Below, in pieces: positions 16,065 through 22,958 of a stretch of 28,053 nucleotides of DNA. A model generated the notes under the pieces. It was not told the origin of the DNA, did not search any database, and saw only the letters and a list, made by a program, of their open reading frames with translations. Origin of the DNA: JBMOGA01 sp049318625. Its GTDB lineage: Bacteria > Pseudomonadota > Alphaproteobacteria > Rhizobiales > Hyphomicrobiaceae. The stretch lies in the NCBI GenBank assembly GCA_049318625.1, contig JBMOGA010000052.1, forward strand, positions 1 to 28,053, read 5' to 3'. Each line of letters begins with the position of its first letter. Within the stretch, counting starts at the first letter, position 1. The translations under genes were made by a program, and so were the position numbers.

Positions 16065-16763
16065 CTAGCCCTTCCCGTCCCGGCCGAGGAACCCCGGCAG
16101 CGTGGCGGCGTCCCGCTTGCGGGCCAGCGCCATCGCCCGCCGCACCGCCCGCCCATAATCGTCCTCGATCATCTCCAGCGGGATGCGCTCGCGGAAATGG
16201 TTGGCCCACGAGAACTCCGAGTAGGGCACCGTGCTCTTGAGGAACCCGCCTCCCTGGCGCACCGACGTCGCGAGATCGCGATAGGGATCGTGGCGCAGGT
16301 CGCCGAGACGCTTGGGCAGCCGCGAGGGATGGATCGGCCGGCTCTGCTCGTCGAACGGATGCAAGGTTCCGGCATCCACCATCCGCTCCCAGAATGACGG
16401 CAGCCGCAAATGCGACAGATCGTCGACCAGTTCGATGACCGCCCACTGGATCTCAGCCTGCCAGAGCGCCAGCCCGAGGTGGTGATGATCGATGATGTAG
16501 AGGTGCCGTCCGGGCCCTTTGACGGCCGGAATTGGCCGCTTGGTCAGAAACTTCTCGATTTTTGTGCTGTCCGCACGGCGCCGCTCGACGTTCTGGCGCT
16601 TCGCCGCCACCGTGCGCATGCCGACCGCCGCCTGGGTCGGACGCAGGCGCCCGACGGGCACCAGAAAATGCCCCGCAGCCTCATTCTGCCGGCTGGTGAT
16701 ACCGCGCGCCGACGGCGCACAACGATGCTCGAGCCCGCGATTTGACGTGTAGGCAACGGCCAC
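16065..16763 (-). CDS. ParB-like nuclease-fold protein (ParBc_2 type, stand-alone)
   Basis: The 232-residue product contains VPVGRLRPTQAAVGMRTVAAKR and HLYIIDHHHLGLALW, the hallmark of the putative ParB-like nuclease family (ParB/sulfiredoxin fold; the HHH-containing strand aligns with the nucleotide-binding region of ParB). No helix-turn-helix or ParA partner is present, so it is not a chromosome partitioning gene. I chose the GTG at 16763 because GGAGGGGG ends 6 bases before it; a longer frame from 16862 lacks a site. The N-terminal 30 residues before the domain are poorly conserved in character. It is convergent with the persulfide dioxygenase gene. Function is unknown; the related fold includes CTP-binding and sulfiredoxin activities. 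Confidence 0.75.
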   Translation of the reverse strand: MAVAYTSNRGLEHRCAPSARGITSRQNEAAGHFLVPVGRLRPTQAAVGMRTVAAKRQNVERRRADSTKIEKFLTKRPIPAVKGPGRHLYIIDHHHLGLALWQAEIQWAVIELVDDLSHLRLPSFWERMVDAGTLHPFDEQSRPIHPSRLPKRLGDLRHDPYRDLATSVRQGGGFLKSTVPYSEFSWANHFRERIPLEMIEDDYGRAVRRAMALARKRDAATLPGFLGRDGKG

Positions 16764-16786
16764 TGGAAACCCCCTCCGGCCCGTTT

Positions 16787-16804
16787 GTGACAGTTTCTTG
16801 AAAG
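16787..16804 (-). promoter_or_regulatory. PHO-box-like direct repeat (minus strand)
   Basis: On the minus strand CTTTCAA-GAAA-CTGTCAC matches the two-unit PHO box pattern (CTGTCAY, 4 bases, CTGTCAY) at 12 of 14 arm positions. It lies 24 bases upstream of the GTG of the ParB-like gene, close for a -35-type activator site, so if real it may imply a later start or short leader. Confidence 0.35.
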
Positions 16805-16845
16805 AGAGGATAAGTCGGGAGGAGTTTAACAGCCGGTAAACAGCC

Positions 16846-16884
16846 GCCCCTGAGCGGGGCAATGCGCGCGCGCCGGGCGCGCCC
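16846..16884. repeat. GC-rich hairpins in the intergenic region
   Basis: GCCCC-TGAGC-GGGGC at 16846-16860 is a short perfect stem-loop, followed by the palindrome GGGCGCGCCC at 16875-16884. Neither is followed by a T-tract, so they are not typical terminators. They lie between two divergent genes, and no function is assigned. Confidence 0.35.
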
Positions 16885-16919
16885 GACTGTCGCTGTCGCC
16901 CCGGGAGACAGGGCCGCGC

Positions 16920-16957
16920 CTGTCACAATCAGTTCGTTTGGACTATCTATTTGTCCA
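16920..16957. promoter_or_regulatory. Candidate operator region before the DLDLH protein gene
   Basis: CTGTCAC at 16920-16926 equals a perfect PHO half-site, but its second unit (AGTTCGT, 16931-16937) is weak. TGGAC-N9-GTCCA at 16939-16957 is an inverted repeat centred about 42 bases before the ATG at 16990. Either could regulate the phosphate-related operon; neither is proven. Confidence 0.3.
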
Positions 16958-16989
16958 CAGGATTGAAGGTCTGTTGGACCCGAGACGCA

Positions 16990-17916
16990 ATGAACCTCGC
17001 TCAGCCGTCGCGGCCTGTCGGGAGTTCCGGTGGCACGCGTCCGCGCGTCCTCGGCGCGCTGCTCGGCTGCGTTCTCGGCTGGTCCGGCGCGGCCGTTGCG
17101 GCGTCGGCGGGCGAGAAAATCCCGTTCGTTCACGGCCGACTGGTTTCGCCCGTCGCCGCTGGCCCGGCTCGCACCCCGTCGCCGCCCTGCCTGTCGCCCC
17201 GCATTTCGTTCCGGCCGGTCGGTCTCGGCCTCACCGAGATCGCGGTCCGGTCGGACTGCCGCGCCGGCCAGGACATGATCATCGACTACGCCGGCGCAAG
17301 CTTCATCCAGAACCTCGACGACACGGGCCGGGCCACGTTCGTGCTCGACTGCTTCGCGGGTTATGGGGAGTTGATAAGTATACGCTTCATCGATCGCACC
17401 GAGGTGATGCGACTGCCCCCCGAGCAGACGGCACGGCTGACAAAGGTCGCGATCCTGTGGTCGAGCGGCGTCGACCTCGATCTGCACGCCTTGGAGTTCG
17501 GCGCCACGTTCGGCGACGCACGGCACGTCTGGGCCGGCAAGTCTCCGCCGTCCGAACGGACGCAAAATGCGCCGGGCGCCGACCGGCGCGGCCGCGGCCT
17601 CGTCACCACGAGCAGCCGCGGACAAAACCTCGGGACCAGCGCTGAGGTCTATACCTACGAGCATGGACCGGACGAGCCGGCCGGATCGATCCGCTTCGCC
17701 GTCGATTTCGTCAGCCGCGGCGACCGCGCCTCTGGCGATTTCTGTGGCGATGCCCCGCGTGCCGGAGTGCATATGCGCATCGTCGTGCTGCAGCCCGACG
17801 GCGCCGTCCGTCAGTCGACGGCCGAATTCGCGCCGCTCGCCTGCGGAACCGAATTGGCGGGCCCGGCGCGTTACAACACCAAGCTGATACCAGAGTTGCG
17901 GGTACGTCGACCATGA
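16990..17916 (+). CDS. Secreted protein with DLDLH motif, coupled to a PstS-OmpA fusion (unknown function)
   Basis: From the ATG at 16990 the protein has 308 residues, with a hydrophobic signal region LGALLGCVLGWSGAAVAASA at about residues 21-40. The mature part has two visible beta-rich regions. The first ends in KVAILWSSGVDLDLHALEFG (DLDLH at 162-166), similar in pattern to the W...DLDLHV segment of DUF2135/YfaP-like and other metal-binding beta-sandwich proteins; the second runs SIRFAVDFVSRG to MRIVVLQPDGAV. Cysteines at about 67, 90 and 121 could pair in the periplasm. Its stop overlaps the next start (ATGA, 17913-17916), so it is co-translated with the phosphate-binding-like OmpA fusion. 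I do not recognise a named family. An in-frame ATG at 16951 is possible, but the signal fits 16990 better. Confidence 0.7.
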   Translation: MNLAQPSRPVGSSGGTRPRVLGALLGCVLGWSGAAVAASAGEKIPFVHGRLVSPVAAGPARTPSPPCLSPRISFRPVGLGLTEIAVRSDCRAGQDMIIDYAGASFIQNLDDTGRATFVLDCFAGYGELISIRFIDRTEVMRLPPEQTARLTKVAILWSSGVDLDLHALEFGATFGDARHVWAGKSPPSERTQNAPGADRRGRGLVTTSSRGQNLGTSAEVYTYEHGPDEPAGSIRFAVDFVSRGDRASGDFCGDAPRAGVHMRIVVLQPDGAVRQSTAEFAPLACGTELAGPARYNTKLIPELRVRRP

Positions 17917-19310
17917 GCCTCCGATCCCTGCTCGGCGCCATCGCGCTTTCGGCTCTCGCTGCCCCGGTGATGGCGCAGACCGAGATCACCCGCCTCACCA
18001 TCCACGGCTCGAACACCATCGGCGCCAAGTTGATGCCGCGCATCGTCGAAGACTTCGCGGTGAGCCTCGGCTACCGCGTCGTGCGGGTGGCCGGCGACAA
18101 GCCCGAGGAGGTCGAAATCCGCCTCGCCCGCGAGGATGGCACCGTCGGCGGCATCGTACGGGTGCATTCGCACGGCTCGGGCACGGCCGTACCGGGCCTC
18201 GTGTCGCGTGCCGCCCAGATCGGCATGTCCTCGCGGCCGGTCTCGGAGAAGGAACTCGCCATGGCCGCCAAGGCGTCCATGCCCGACCTGCGCCAGCCGG
18301 GCTACGAACACGTCCTCGCCCTCGACGGCCTGGTCGTCGTCGTCTCGCCGGAAAACCCGGTGCGCGCCCTCACCCTCGACCAGATCGCCGCGATCTTCGC
18401 GGGCCAGGTCCGGGACTGGTCCGAGGTTGGCGGCAAACCGGCACCGATCAACCTTTACGCCCGCGACGCCAAGTCCGGCACCTACGACACGTTCGATGCG
18501 CTGGTGCTGCGCGCCCACAAGGTCGCGCTGGCCGCCGGGGCCCGCCGGTTCGAGTCGAGCGAGGATCTGTCCGACAGCGTAGCGCGCGACCCAGCCGGCA
18601 TCGGCTTCATCGGCTTCGCCTACGTGCGCAACGCCAAGCCCCTCTCGATCGCCAGCGTCTGCGGCGTCACCAGCGACCCTCGCACCTACGAAGTGAAGAC
18701 GGAGGAATACCCGCTCTCGCGCCGGCTCTATCTGTACACGGCCGCGCCGCCGAGCGACGACATGACCGGCCTCCTCCTGCAATACGCGCTCTCGGCCAAG
18801 AGCGATCCGGTCGTCCAGGACGAGGGCTTCATCGACCTGCGCCCCACGCTGCCGCGCGAGCCGGGCCAGCTCGGTCGCCTCGTCACGGCTCTGCAAATGC
18901 AAGGCACCGATTTCGATGCCGAGAGTTTCAAGCGACTGACCCTGGATCTTCAGAGAACACAGCGCATATCGACGACTTTCCGCTTCCTGCCCAATGCCAT
19001 CACACTCGACAACCGCGCCCTGGTCGACATCGGCCGTCTGGCCGAGATGGTGAAGCCGCTGATGGTGGCGAATCCGAACCTCACGCTCACCGCCGTTGGC
19101 TTCACCGACAGCACGGGATCGGCGGACGGCAACGTCACGCTGTCGCAGACCCGGGCAGAGTCGGTGCGGACCGCCCTGCTCGCGCGGCTCGGCAAGGCGT
19201 ATGCGCCCCGCCTGCTGGCCCGCGGCTACGGTCCGCTTCTGCCGGTCGCCTGTAACGAGGCCATCGACGGTCGCGACAAGAACCGGCGCGTCGAGATCTG
19301 GCTGCGCTGA
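17913..19310 (+). CDS. PstS-like phosphate-binding domain fused to OmpA-type peptidoglycan-binding domain
   Basis: The 465-residue protein has a signal peptide (MSLRSLLGAIALSALAAPVMAQ), a type-2 periplasmic binding domain to about residue 320, and an OmpA C-terminal domain at about 345-465. The binding domain shows the phosphate-binding PstS pattern: TIHGSNTIGAKLMP, HSHGSGTAVPGL, AQIGMSSRPVSEKE, LDGLVVVVSPENPV, IAAIFAGQVRDWSEVGG and RDAKSGTYDTFD. The OmpA part has VGFTDSTGSADGN, LSQTRAESV and the terminal NRRVEIWLR, including the Asp and Arg that grip peptidoglycan diaminopimelate. The fusion would hold a phosphate or phospho-compound binding protein on the cell wall. It is co-translated with the DLDLH protein. 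No Pst permease gene is nearby. Confidence 0.88.
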   Translation: MSLRSLLGAIALSALAAPVMAQTEITRLTIHGSNTIGAKLMPRIVEDFAVSLGYRVVRVAGDKPEEVEIRLAREDGTVGGIVRVHSHGSGTAVPGLVSRAAQIGMSSRPVSEKELAMAAKASMPDLRQPGYEHVLALDGLVVVVSPENPVRALTLDQIAAIFAGQVRDWSEVGGKPAPINLYARDAKSGTYDTFDALVLRAHKVALAAGARRFESSEDLSDSVARDPAGIGFIGFAYVRNAKPLSIASVCGVTSDPRTYEVKTEEYPLSRRLYLYTAAPPSDDMTGLLLQYALSAKSDPVVQDEGFIDLRPTLPREPGQLGRLVTALQMQGTDFDAESFKRLTLDLQRTQRISTTFRFLPNAITLDNRALVDIGRLAEMVKPLMVANPNLTLTAVGFTDSTGSADGNVTLSQTRAESVRTALLARLGKAYAPRLLARGYGPLLPVACNEAIDGRDKNRRVEIWLR

Positions 19311-19347
19311 CTGCGAGAATGCATGCGCGACGTGAGCCGGCGGTGGA

Positions 19348-19376
19348 GTGTCACCTGACCTTCACGTGATCGTCGC
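19348..19376 (+). promoter_or_regulatory. PHO-box-like tandem repeat before the phytase-like gene
   Basis: Three 7-base units spaced by 4 bases, GTGTCAC-CTGA-CCTTCAC-GTGA-TCGTCGC, follow the 11-base periodicity of PhoB sites (CTGTCAY). The first two match 11 of 14 positions; the third matches 4 of 7. The element ends 62 bases before the ATG at 19439 and lies in the gap after the PstS-OmpA gene, the expected location for phosphate-starvation control. Confidence 0.45.
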
Positions 19377-19438
19377 ATCCCCTACATGACCACATGGCAC
19401 CTGAGCCCCGGGTTCAATCTTCAGGGGGATCTTCGTCC

Positions 19439-20788
19439 ATGCGATCAATCGTGAGACTGGCCGCCAGCTTGACCGTTCTGGCGCTCAGCCCAGCGGCGCT
19501 GGCGCAGCAGGAATTCACTGCAACGCTCGCCGGCCACGCCGTGCTGCCGGCCGAGTCCTTCTTGGCCGCGCCCGCCGATGCGCCGGCCGACCTCAAGATG
19601 TCGGGCAAGTTCACCACCGGTGCCCGCATCGAGAAGCTCAACACCGTCGAAGGCCGCTCGGCCGGCCGCCCGACCGGCGTGAAACTGCCGTTCGACGGGC
19701 AGCCCATCCAGGGTCACTCCGGCATCAAGCGGATGGCTGACGGTACGTTCTGGATCATCACCGACAACGGCTTCGGCTCGAAGGCCAACTCGCCGGATGC
19801 CATGCTGTTTCTGCGCAACGTGCGCGTCGACTGGGCCAAGGGCACGATCGAGACTCTGAAGACGATCTTTCTGCACGACCCCGACAAGAAGGTGCCGTTC
19901 CGCGTCGTCCACGAAGGCACCGACAAGCGCTATCTGACCGGCGCCGATTTCGACATCGAAGGTTTCCAGATCATCGGTGACAAGATCTGGATCGGCGACG
20001 AGTTCGGCCCCTACCTGCTCGAGACCGACATGACCGGCAAGGTGCTGGCCATGTTCGAGACCCAGGCCGACGGCAAGCCGGTGATGTCGCCGGACCACTT
20101 CAAGGTGGTAACGCCGAACCCGGGTGCGCCCCTTCCCGGCGTCAACCTCGGCCGCTCGAGGGGCTACGAGGGCTTCGCCGCCTCCGTCGACGGCAAGCAC
20201 ATCTACGGGCTGCTGGAAGGCCCGCTGTGGGATGCCGACAAGAAGGATTGGGAGAAGGTCGACGGCAAGACCGTGCTGCGCGTGCTCGAGTTCTCGGTGA
20301 CCGAGCGCAAGTGGACGGGCCGCCACTGGAAGTACTTGCTGGAGCCCGGCGCCACCGCCATCGGCGACTTCAACATGATGGACGCGACGACCGGCCTCGT
20401 CATCGAGCGTGACAACGCCGAAGGAACCGCCGACAAGGCGTGCCCTGAAGGCAAGCGTGCGGAAAACTGCTTCCACGACGTCGCCAAGTTCAAGCGCATC
20501 GTCAAGATCGAGCTGACGGACGCCACCGCCGGCGGCGCGGTGCGCAAGATCGGCCACGTCGATCTGATGAAGATCCAGGATCCGGCCAAGAAGGCCCGCA
20601 AGCCGCTGAACGACGGCGTACTGACGTTCCCCTTCTTCACCATCGAGAACGTCGACATCGTCGACGAGAAGCACATCATCGTCGGGAACGACAACAATCT
20701 GCCGTTCTCGACCAGCCGCGAGCCGAACCGGGCCGACGACAACGAACTCGTCCTGCTCGAGGTCGAGGCGTTGCTCAAGGCGAAGTAG
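19439..20788 (+). CDS. Secreted phytase-family esterase-like protein
   Basis: The 449-residue product begins MRSIVRLAASLTVLALSPAA, a signal peptide cleaved near LAQQ. The mature part follows the esterase-like activity of phytase family pattern: GHSGIKRMADGTFWIITDNGFGSKANSPDAM, ADFDIEGFQIIGDKIWIGDEFGPYLLETD, LGRSRGYEGFAASVDGKHIYGLLEG and IGDFNMMDATTGLVIERD. These acidic and Gly/Asp-rich blades indicate a calcium-binding beta-propeller-like hydrolase acting outside the cytoplasm on phosphate esters. AGGGGGAT precedes the ATG at 19439 by about 8 bases. The PHO-box-like repeat upstream and the preceding PstS-OmpA gene support a phosphate-scavenging role. A perfect-stem terminator follows at 20814-20839. 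Substrate specificity is not shown by the sequence. Confidence 0.85.
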   Translation: MRSIVRLAASLTVLALSPAALAQQEFTATLAGHAVLPAESFLAAPADAPADLKMSGKFTTGARIEKLNTVEGRSAGRPTGVKLPFDGQPIQGHSGIKRMADGTFWIITDNGFGSKANSPDAMLFLRNVRVDWAKGTIETLKTIFLHDPDKKVPFRVVHEGTDKRYLTGADFDIEGFQIIGDKIWIGDEFGPYLLETDMTGKVLAMFETQADGKPVMSPDHFKVVTPNPGAPLPGVNLGRSRGYEGFAASVDGKHIYGLLEGPLWDADKKDWEKVDGKTVLRVLEFSVTERKWTGRHWKYLLEPGATAIGDFNMMDATTGLVIERDNAEGTADKACPEGKRAENCFHDVAKFKRIVKIELTDATAGGAVRKIGHVDLMKIQDPAKKARKPLNDGVLTFPFFTIENVDIVDEKHIIVGNDNNLPFSTSREPNRADDNELVLLEVEALLKAK

Positions 20789-20813
20789 GACACGCGATAA
20801 CCGCAAGTACCGG

Positions 20814-20839
20814 AAGGGCGCGCCCGTCGCGCCCTTTTT
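20814..20839 (+). terminator. Rho-independent terminator after the phytase-like gene
   Basis: AAGGGCGCG (20814-20822), loop CCCGT and CGCGCCC (20828-20834) form a perfect GC-rich stem directly followed by TTTTT (20835-20839). It lies 25 bases after the phytase-like stop, in the right orientation for it. Confidence 0.88.
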
Positions 20840-20851
20840 CCGTCTGCGGAT

Positions 20852-21238
20852 TTAAGCGGCGTGGCGCGCTGTGGCCATGCCGGGGCCGTTCGCGCCCTGG
20901 AAGGCGAGACGACGCAATCCCGCGAGGTTGAGCAGCATCAGCCCGCCGTCGGCCATCGGCTCGATGTAGCCGCAGGCGCCGAGCCGTCCGAGGGCCGTTT
21001 CCAGCTCGTCCATGTCGATCCGCAGCAGCCGGGCGACCACCCCGCACGGCAGATCCTGGCTGATCACGCTGGCGTCCCGACCCTTGAGGACATTCTGCCC
21101 CGCGACATAAACGAGGAGCAATGACAGCCGCGACACCGCATCCGCCGTCTCCGTGAAAACGGAGGTTGGCGGCATGACGGTCTGCCCGTCGTTCATCACT
21201 CGGGATTCGTTCGCCTGCACGTTGAGGAGTTCCGACAT
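20852..21238 (-). CDS. Crp/Fnr-type helix-turn-helix protein without sensor domain
   Basis: The 128-residue protein carries, at about residues 63-112, LPCGVVARLLRIDMDELETALGRLGACGYIEP followed by GGLMLLNLAGLRRLA, the layout of the C-terminal DNA-binding domain of Crp/Fnr/FixK proteins (LGx..TVxRxLxxLxxxGxI...xxLxxLA). The preceding 60 residues hold a helix (TADAVSRLSLLLVYVAGQNVL) similar to the dimerisation helix, but the cyclic-nucleotide-binding barrel is missing. It may bind DNA constitutively or interfere with a full-length Crp/Fnr partner. The ATG lies 143 bases upstream (minus-strand sense) of nothing annotated; the next gene on that strand, at 21381-22682, precedes it. The ribosome-binding site is weak. 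Confidence 0.65.
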   Translation of the reverse strand: MSELLNVQANESRVMNDGQTVMPPTSVFTETADAVSRLSLLLVYVAGQNVLKGRDASVISQDLPCGVVARLLRIDMDELETALGRLGACGYIEPMADGGLMLLNLAGLRRLAFQGANGPGMATARHAA

Positions 21239-21380
21239 CTGGCACCGCTACGCATGACAACGGGCGTGATTGTCGGCGCCGCTGCCTTAACGGACCGTGA
21301 ATGGCGGGCGTTACATTTTGGAGTGTGGCCGGGCTGCGATGACGGGCGACACGGCCTGCGCGCGTTTTGGTTCAGTGGCC

Positions 21381-22682
21381 CTACCGACGGCCGAAATAGG
21401 TATCGACCGCGACGGCGGCACCGCGGAACGCTTGCGCCGCGGCGAGGCGAACGTTCTGGCGGCCCGGATTGAGCACGACCGACGGCGACGTCTCCGCCTG
21501 ATCGAGCGTCTCCAGCACCCGCATGAGGTCCGGAGCCTTGAGCTGGGTCAGGATGGCCGGCTCCTGAGCCGCGTCGTCGCCGAGCAGCGGCGCAACGGCA
21601 AAAGCCCGGTAGGAGAGTTCCTCGGGATGGTCGTCGTCCCAGCTCGGCGCCGGGATCCAGGCGACCGGGGGGCTCGCCCTCTGGGCCACCGCCGGCGCCG
21701 GCTCGGGCGCCCGCAGTTGCGGCGGCATCACCGGACCGAAGCTGGCGAGCACGGGGGCGCCGACGCGAGCCCGCGCCGCAGGCGCGCCGAAGGTCGCCTC
21801 GGGGCCTGCCGCGAGCGCGGCGAGCGTCGTAAGGCCCTCGCGGTCCGTCTCGTCGACCCGGGCGGCAACGGCCGGCCGCGCGACCGGTTGCGGCGCCTGC
21901 ACGAGCCGCGGCGGCTCGGCACGCGCAACGACCGCACGTGCTGGCGCGCTGGCCACCGCAACGGCACGGGCCTCGACCGCGGCGGGGTCGCGGCGGCTGG
22001 CGCGGAACGCGGAAATCTCCGCGACGAGGTCTTGCTGGTGCACCTGCGCCAGACGCACGTCCTCTGGCTTCAGGGGGGCGCCGTCGGCGGGTACATGCTG
22101 GGTCTGACCTTTCGGGAACAGCAGGGCGAGCTCGGGGCGCGGTAGCCGCGGCCAGGCGCGGACCCGATCGGTATCGAGATGCACGAACGGCGAGCCGGAC
22201 GTCGGATAGTAGCCGACCCCGCCGCGCTCTTGGATTATGGCGGAATAACGCAAGCGCTTCAGCGGCACGTCGGGGAAGTAGACGTCCGCCGCCTTGCCCA
22301 GGATATGGCGGCTTTCGCTCGCCTGGCCGCCGACTGTCCGCCGCAGCATGTCGTTGGTCGTCCGTGACCGGTAGCCGGAAATGATGTGGATGGGCTCCTG
22401 CGAGCCGAGTTCGGCGTGCAGTTCCCACAGCAGGTCGATCAACGCGGGGTCCATCTCGGTGGCCTCGTCGCGCCGCCAGTCGCGCAACAGCCAGCTCGCC
22501 CGCACCAATCCCTCTTTGACGTAGGACCCGTTCTTCTTGAACAGGATCTCTTCCGTCTCTTTGGTGTGGATGTTGTGCAGGCGGATCACGCGGTCGCCCT
22601 TGCCGGCTGCCGCCGGAGCGGCCACGGCTGGGGCGCCCATGACGAGCGCGACCACGAGTGCCAAAAGCGCCGGCAATCGCAT
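21381..22682 (-). CDS. DUF882 / M15-type murein peptidase with long Ala-Pro-rich tail
   Basis: From the ATG at 22682 the product has 433 residues with a signal peptide MRLPALLALVVALVMGAPAV. Residues about 32-180 match the DUF882/YcbK-like domain: IRLHNIHTKETEEILF, PIHIISGYRSRTTNDML, SESRHILGKAADVYF with His126 and Asp133, and GSPFVHLDTDRVRAW with His168 and Asp170, a zinc peptidase (M15) pattern of murein endopeptidases. Residues about 180-433 form an unusually long Ala/Pro/Arg-rich tail of low complexity with segments such as SWDDDHPEELSYRAF. It follows, on the same strand, the L,D-transpeptidase gene separated by 276 bases and a terminator, so it likely has its own promoter. It acts in the periplasm on peptidoglycan. 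Confidence 0.85.
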   Translation of the reverse strand: MRLPALLALVVALVMGAPAVAAPAAAGKGDRVIRLHNIHTKETEEILFKKNGSYVKEGLVRASWLLRDWRRDEATEMDPALIDLLWELHAELGSQEPIHIISGYRSRTTNDMLRRTVGGQASESRHILGKAADVYFPDVPLKRLRYSAIIQERGGVGYYPTSGSPFVHLDTDRVRAWPRLPRPELALLFPKGQTQHVPADGAPLKPEDVRLAQVHQQDLVAEISAFRASRRDPAAVEARAVAVASAPARAVVARAEPPRLVQAPQPVARPAVAARVDETDREGLTTLAALAAGPEATFGAPAARARVGAPVLASFGPVMPPQLRAPEPAPAVAQRASPPVAWIPAPSWDDDHPEELSYRAFAVAPLLGDDAAQEPAILTQLKAPDLMRVLETLDQAETSPSVVLNPGRQNVRLAAAQAFRGAAVAVDTYFGRR

Positions 22683-22910
22683 GCGTTGACCGCTTTCCCC
22701 CCGGACCGATGCCGGTCCCGCCAAATGCCCCCGGCGGCTCGCCGCCGCGCGTCGCGATCCCCATCGCGCCGCATAAGGTTTCGAGCACAATAACCAAGTT
22801 TAGCTGCACAGTTGGGCAGAGCTGGGGCGATCGGGCGGCAGAAAAATCATTAAGGTTAACACCGGCCTATCGCCTGCCCCGTTACGGGAACGGGCGGACC
22901 CGCAACGATA

Positions 22911-22934
22911 AAGGGCAGGCCGAAGCCTGCCCTT
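22911..22934 (-). terminator. UUCG-loop terminator after the L,D-transpeptidase gene
   Basis: Read on the minus strand, AAGGGCAGGC-TTCG-GCCTGCCCTT is a perfect 10-base stem with a stable UUCG tetraloop, followed by TATCGTT (U-rich only in part). It starts 25 bases past the L,D-transpeptidase stop at 22959. Confidence 0.78.
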
Positions 22935-22958
22935 GACGATCAAGCCGTGCCGCGCGGA

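Noticed and set aside
16951..16959. TTGTCCACA, one mismatch from a DnaA box
   Set aside because: A single imperfect box without a cluster or origin-type AT-rich region; expected by chance.
22851..22861. TTAAGGTTAAC, resembling CtrA half-sites
   Set aside because: The spacing between TTAA units is 2, not the 7 required for a CtrA site.
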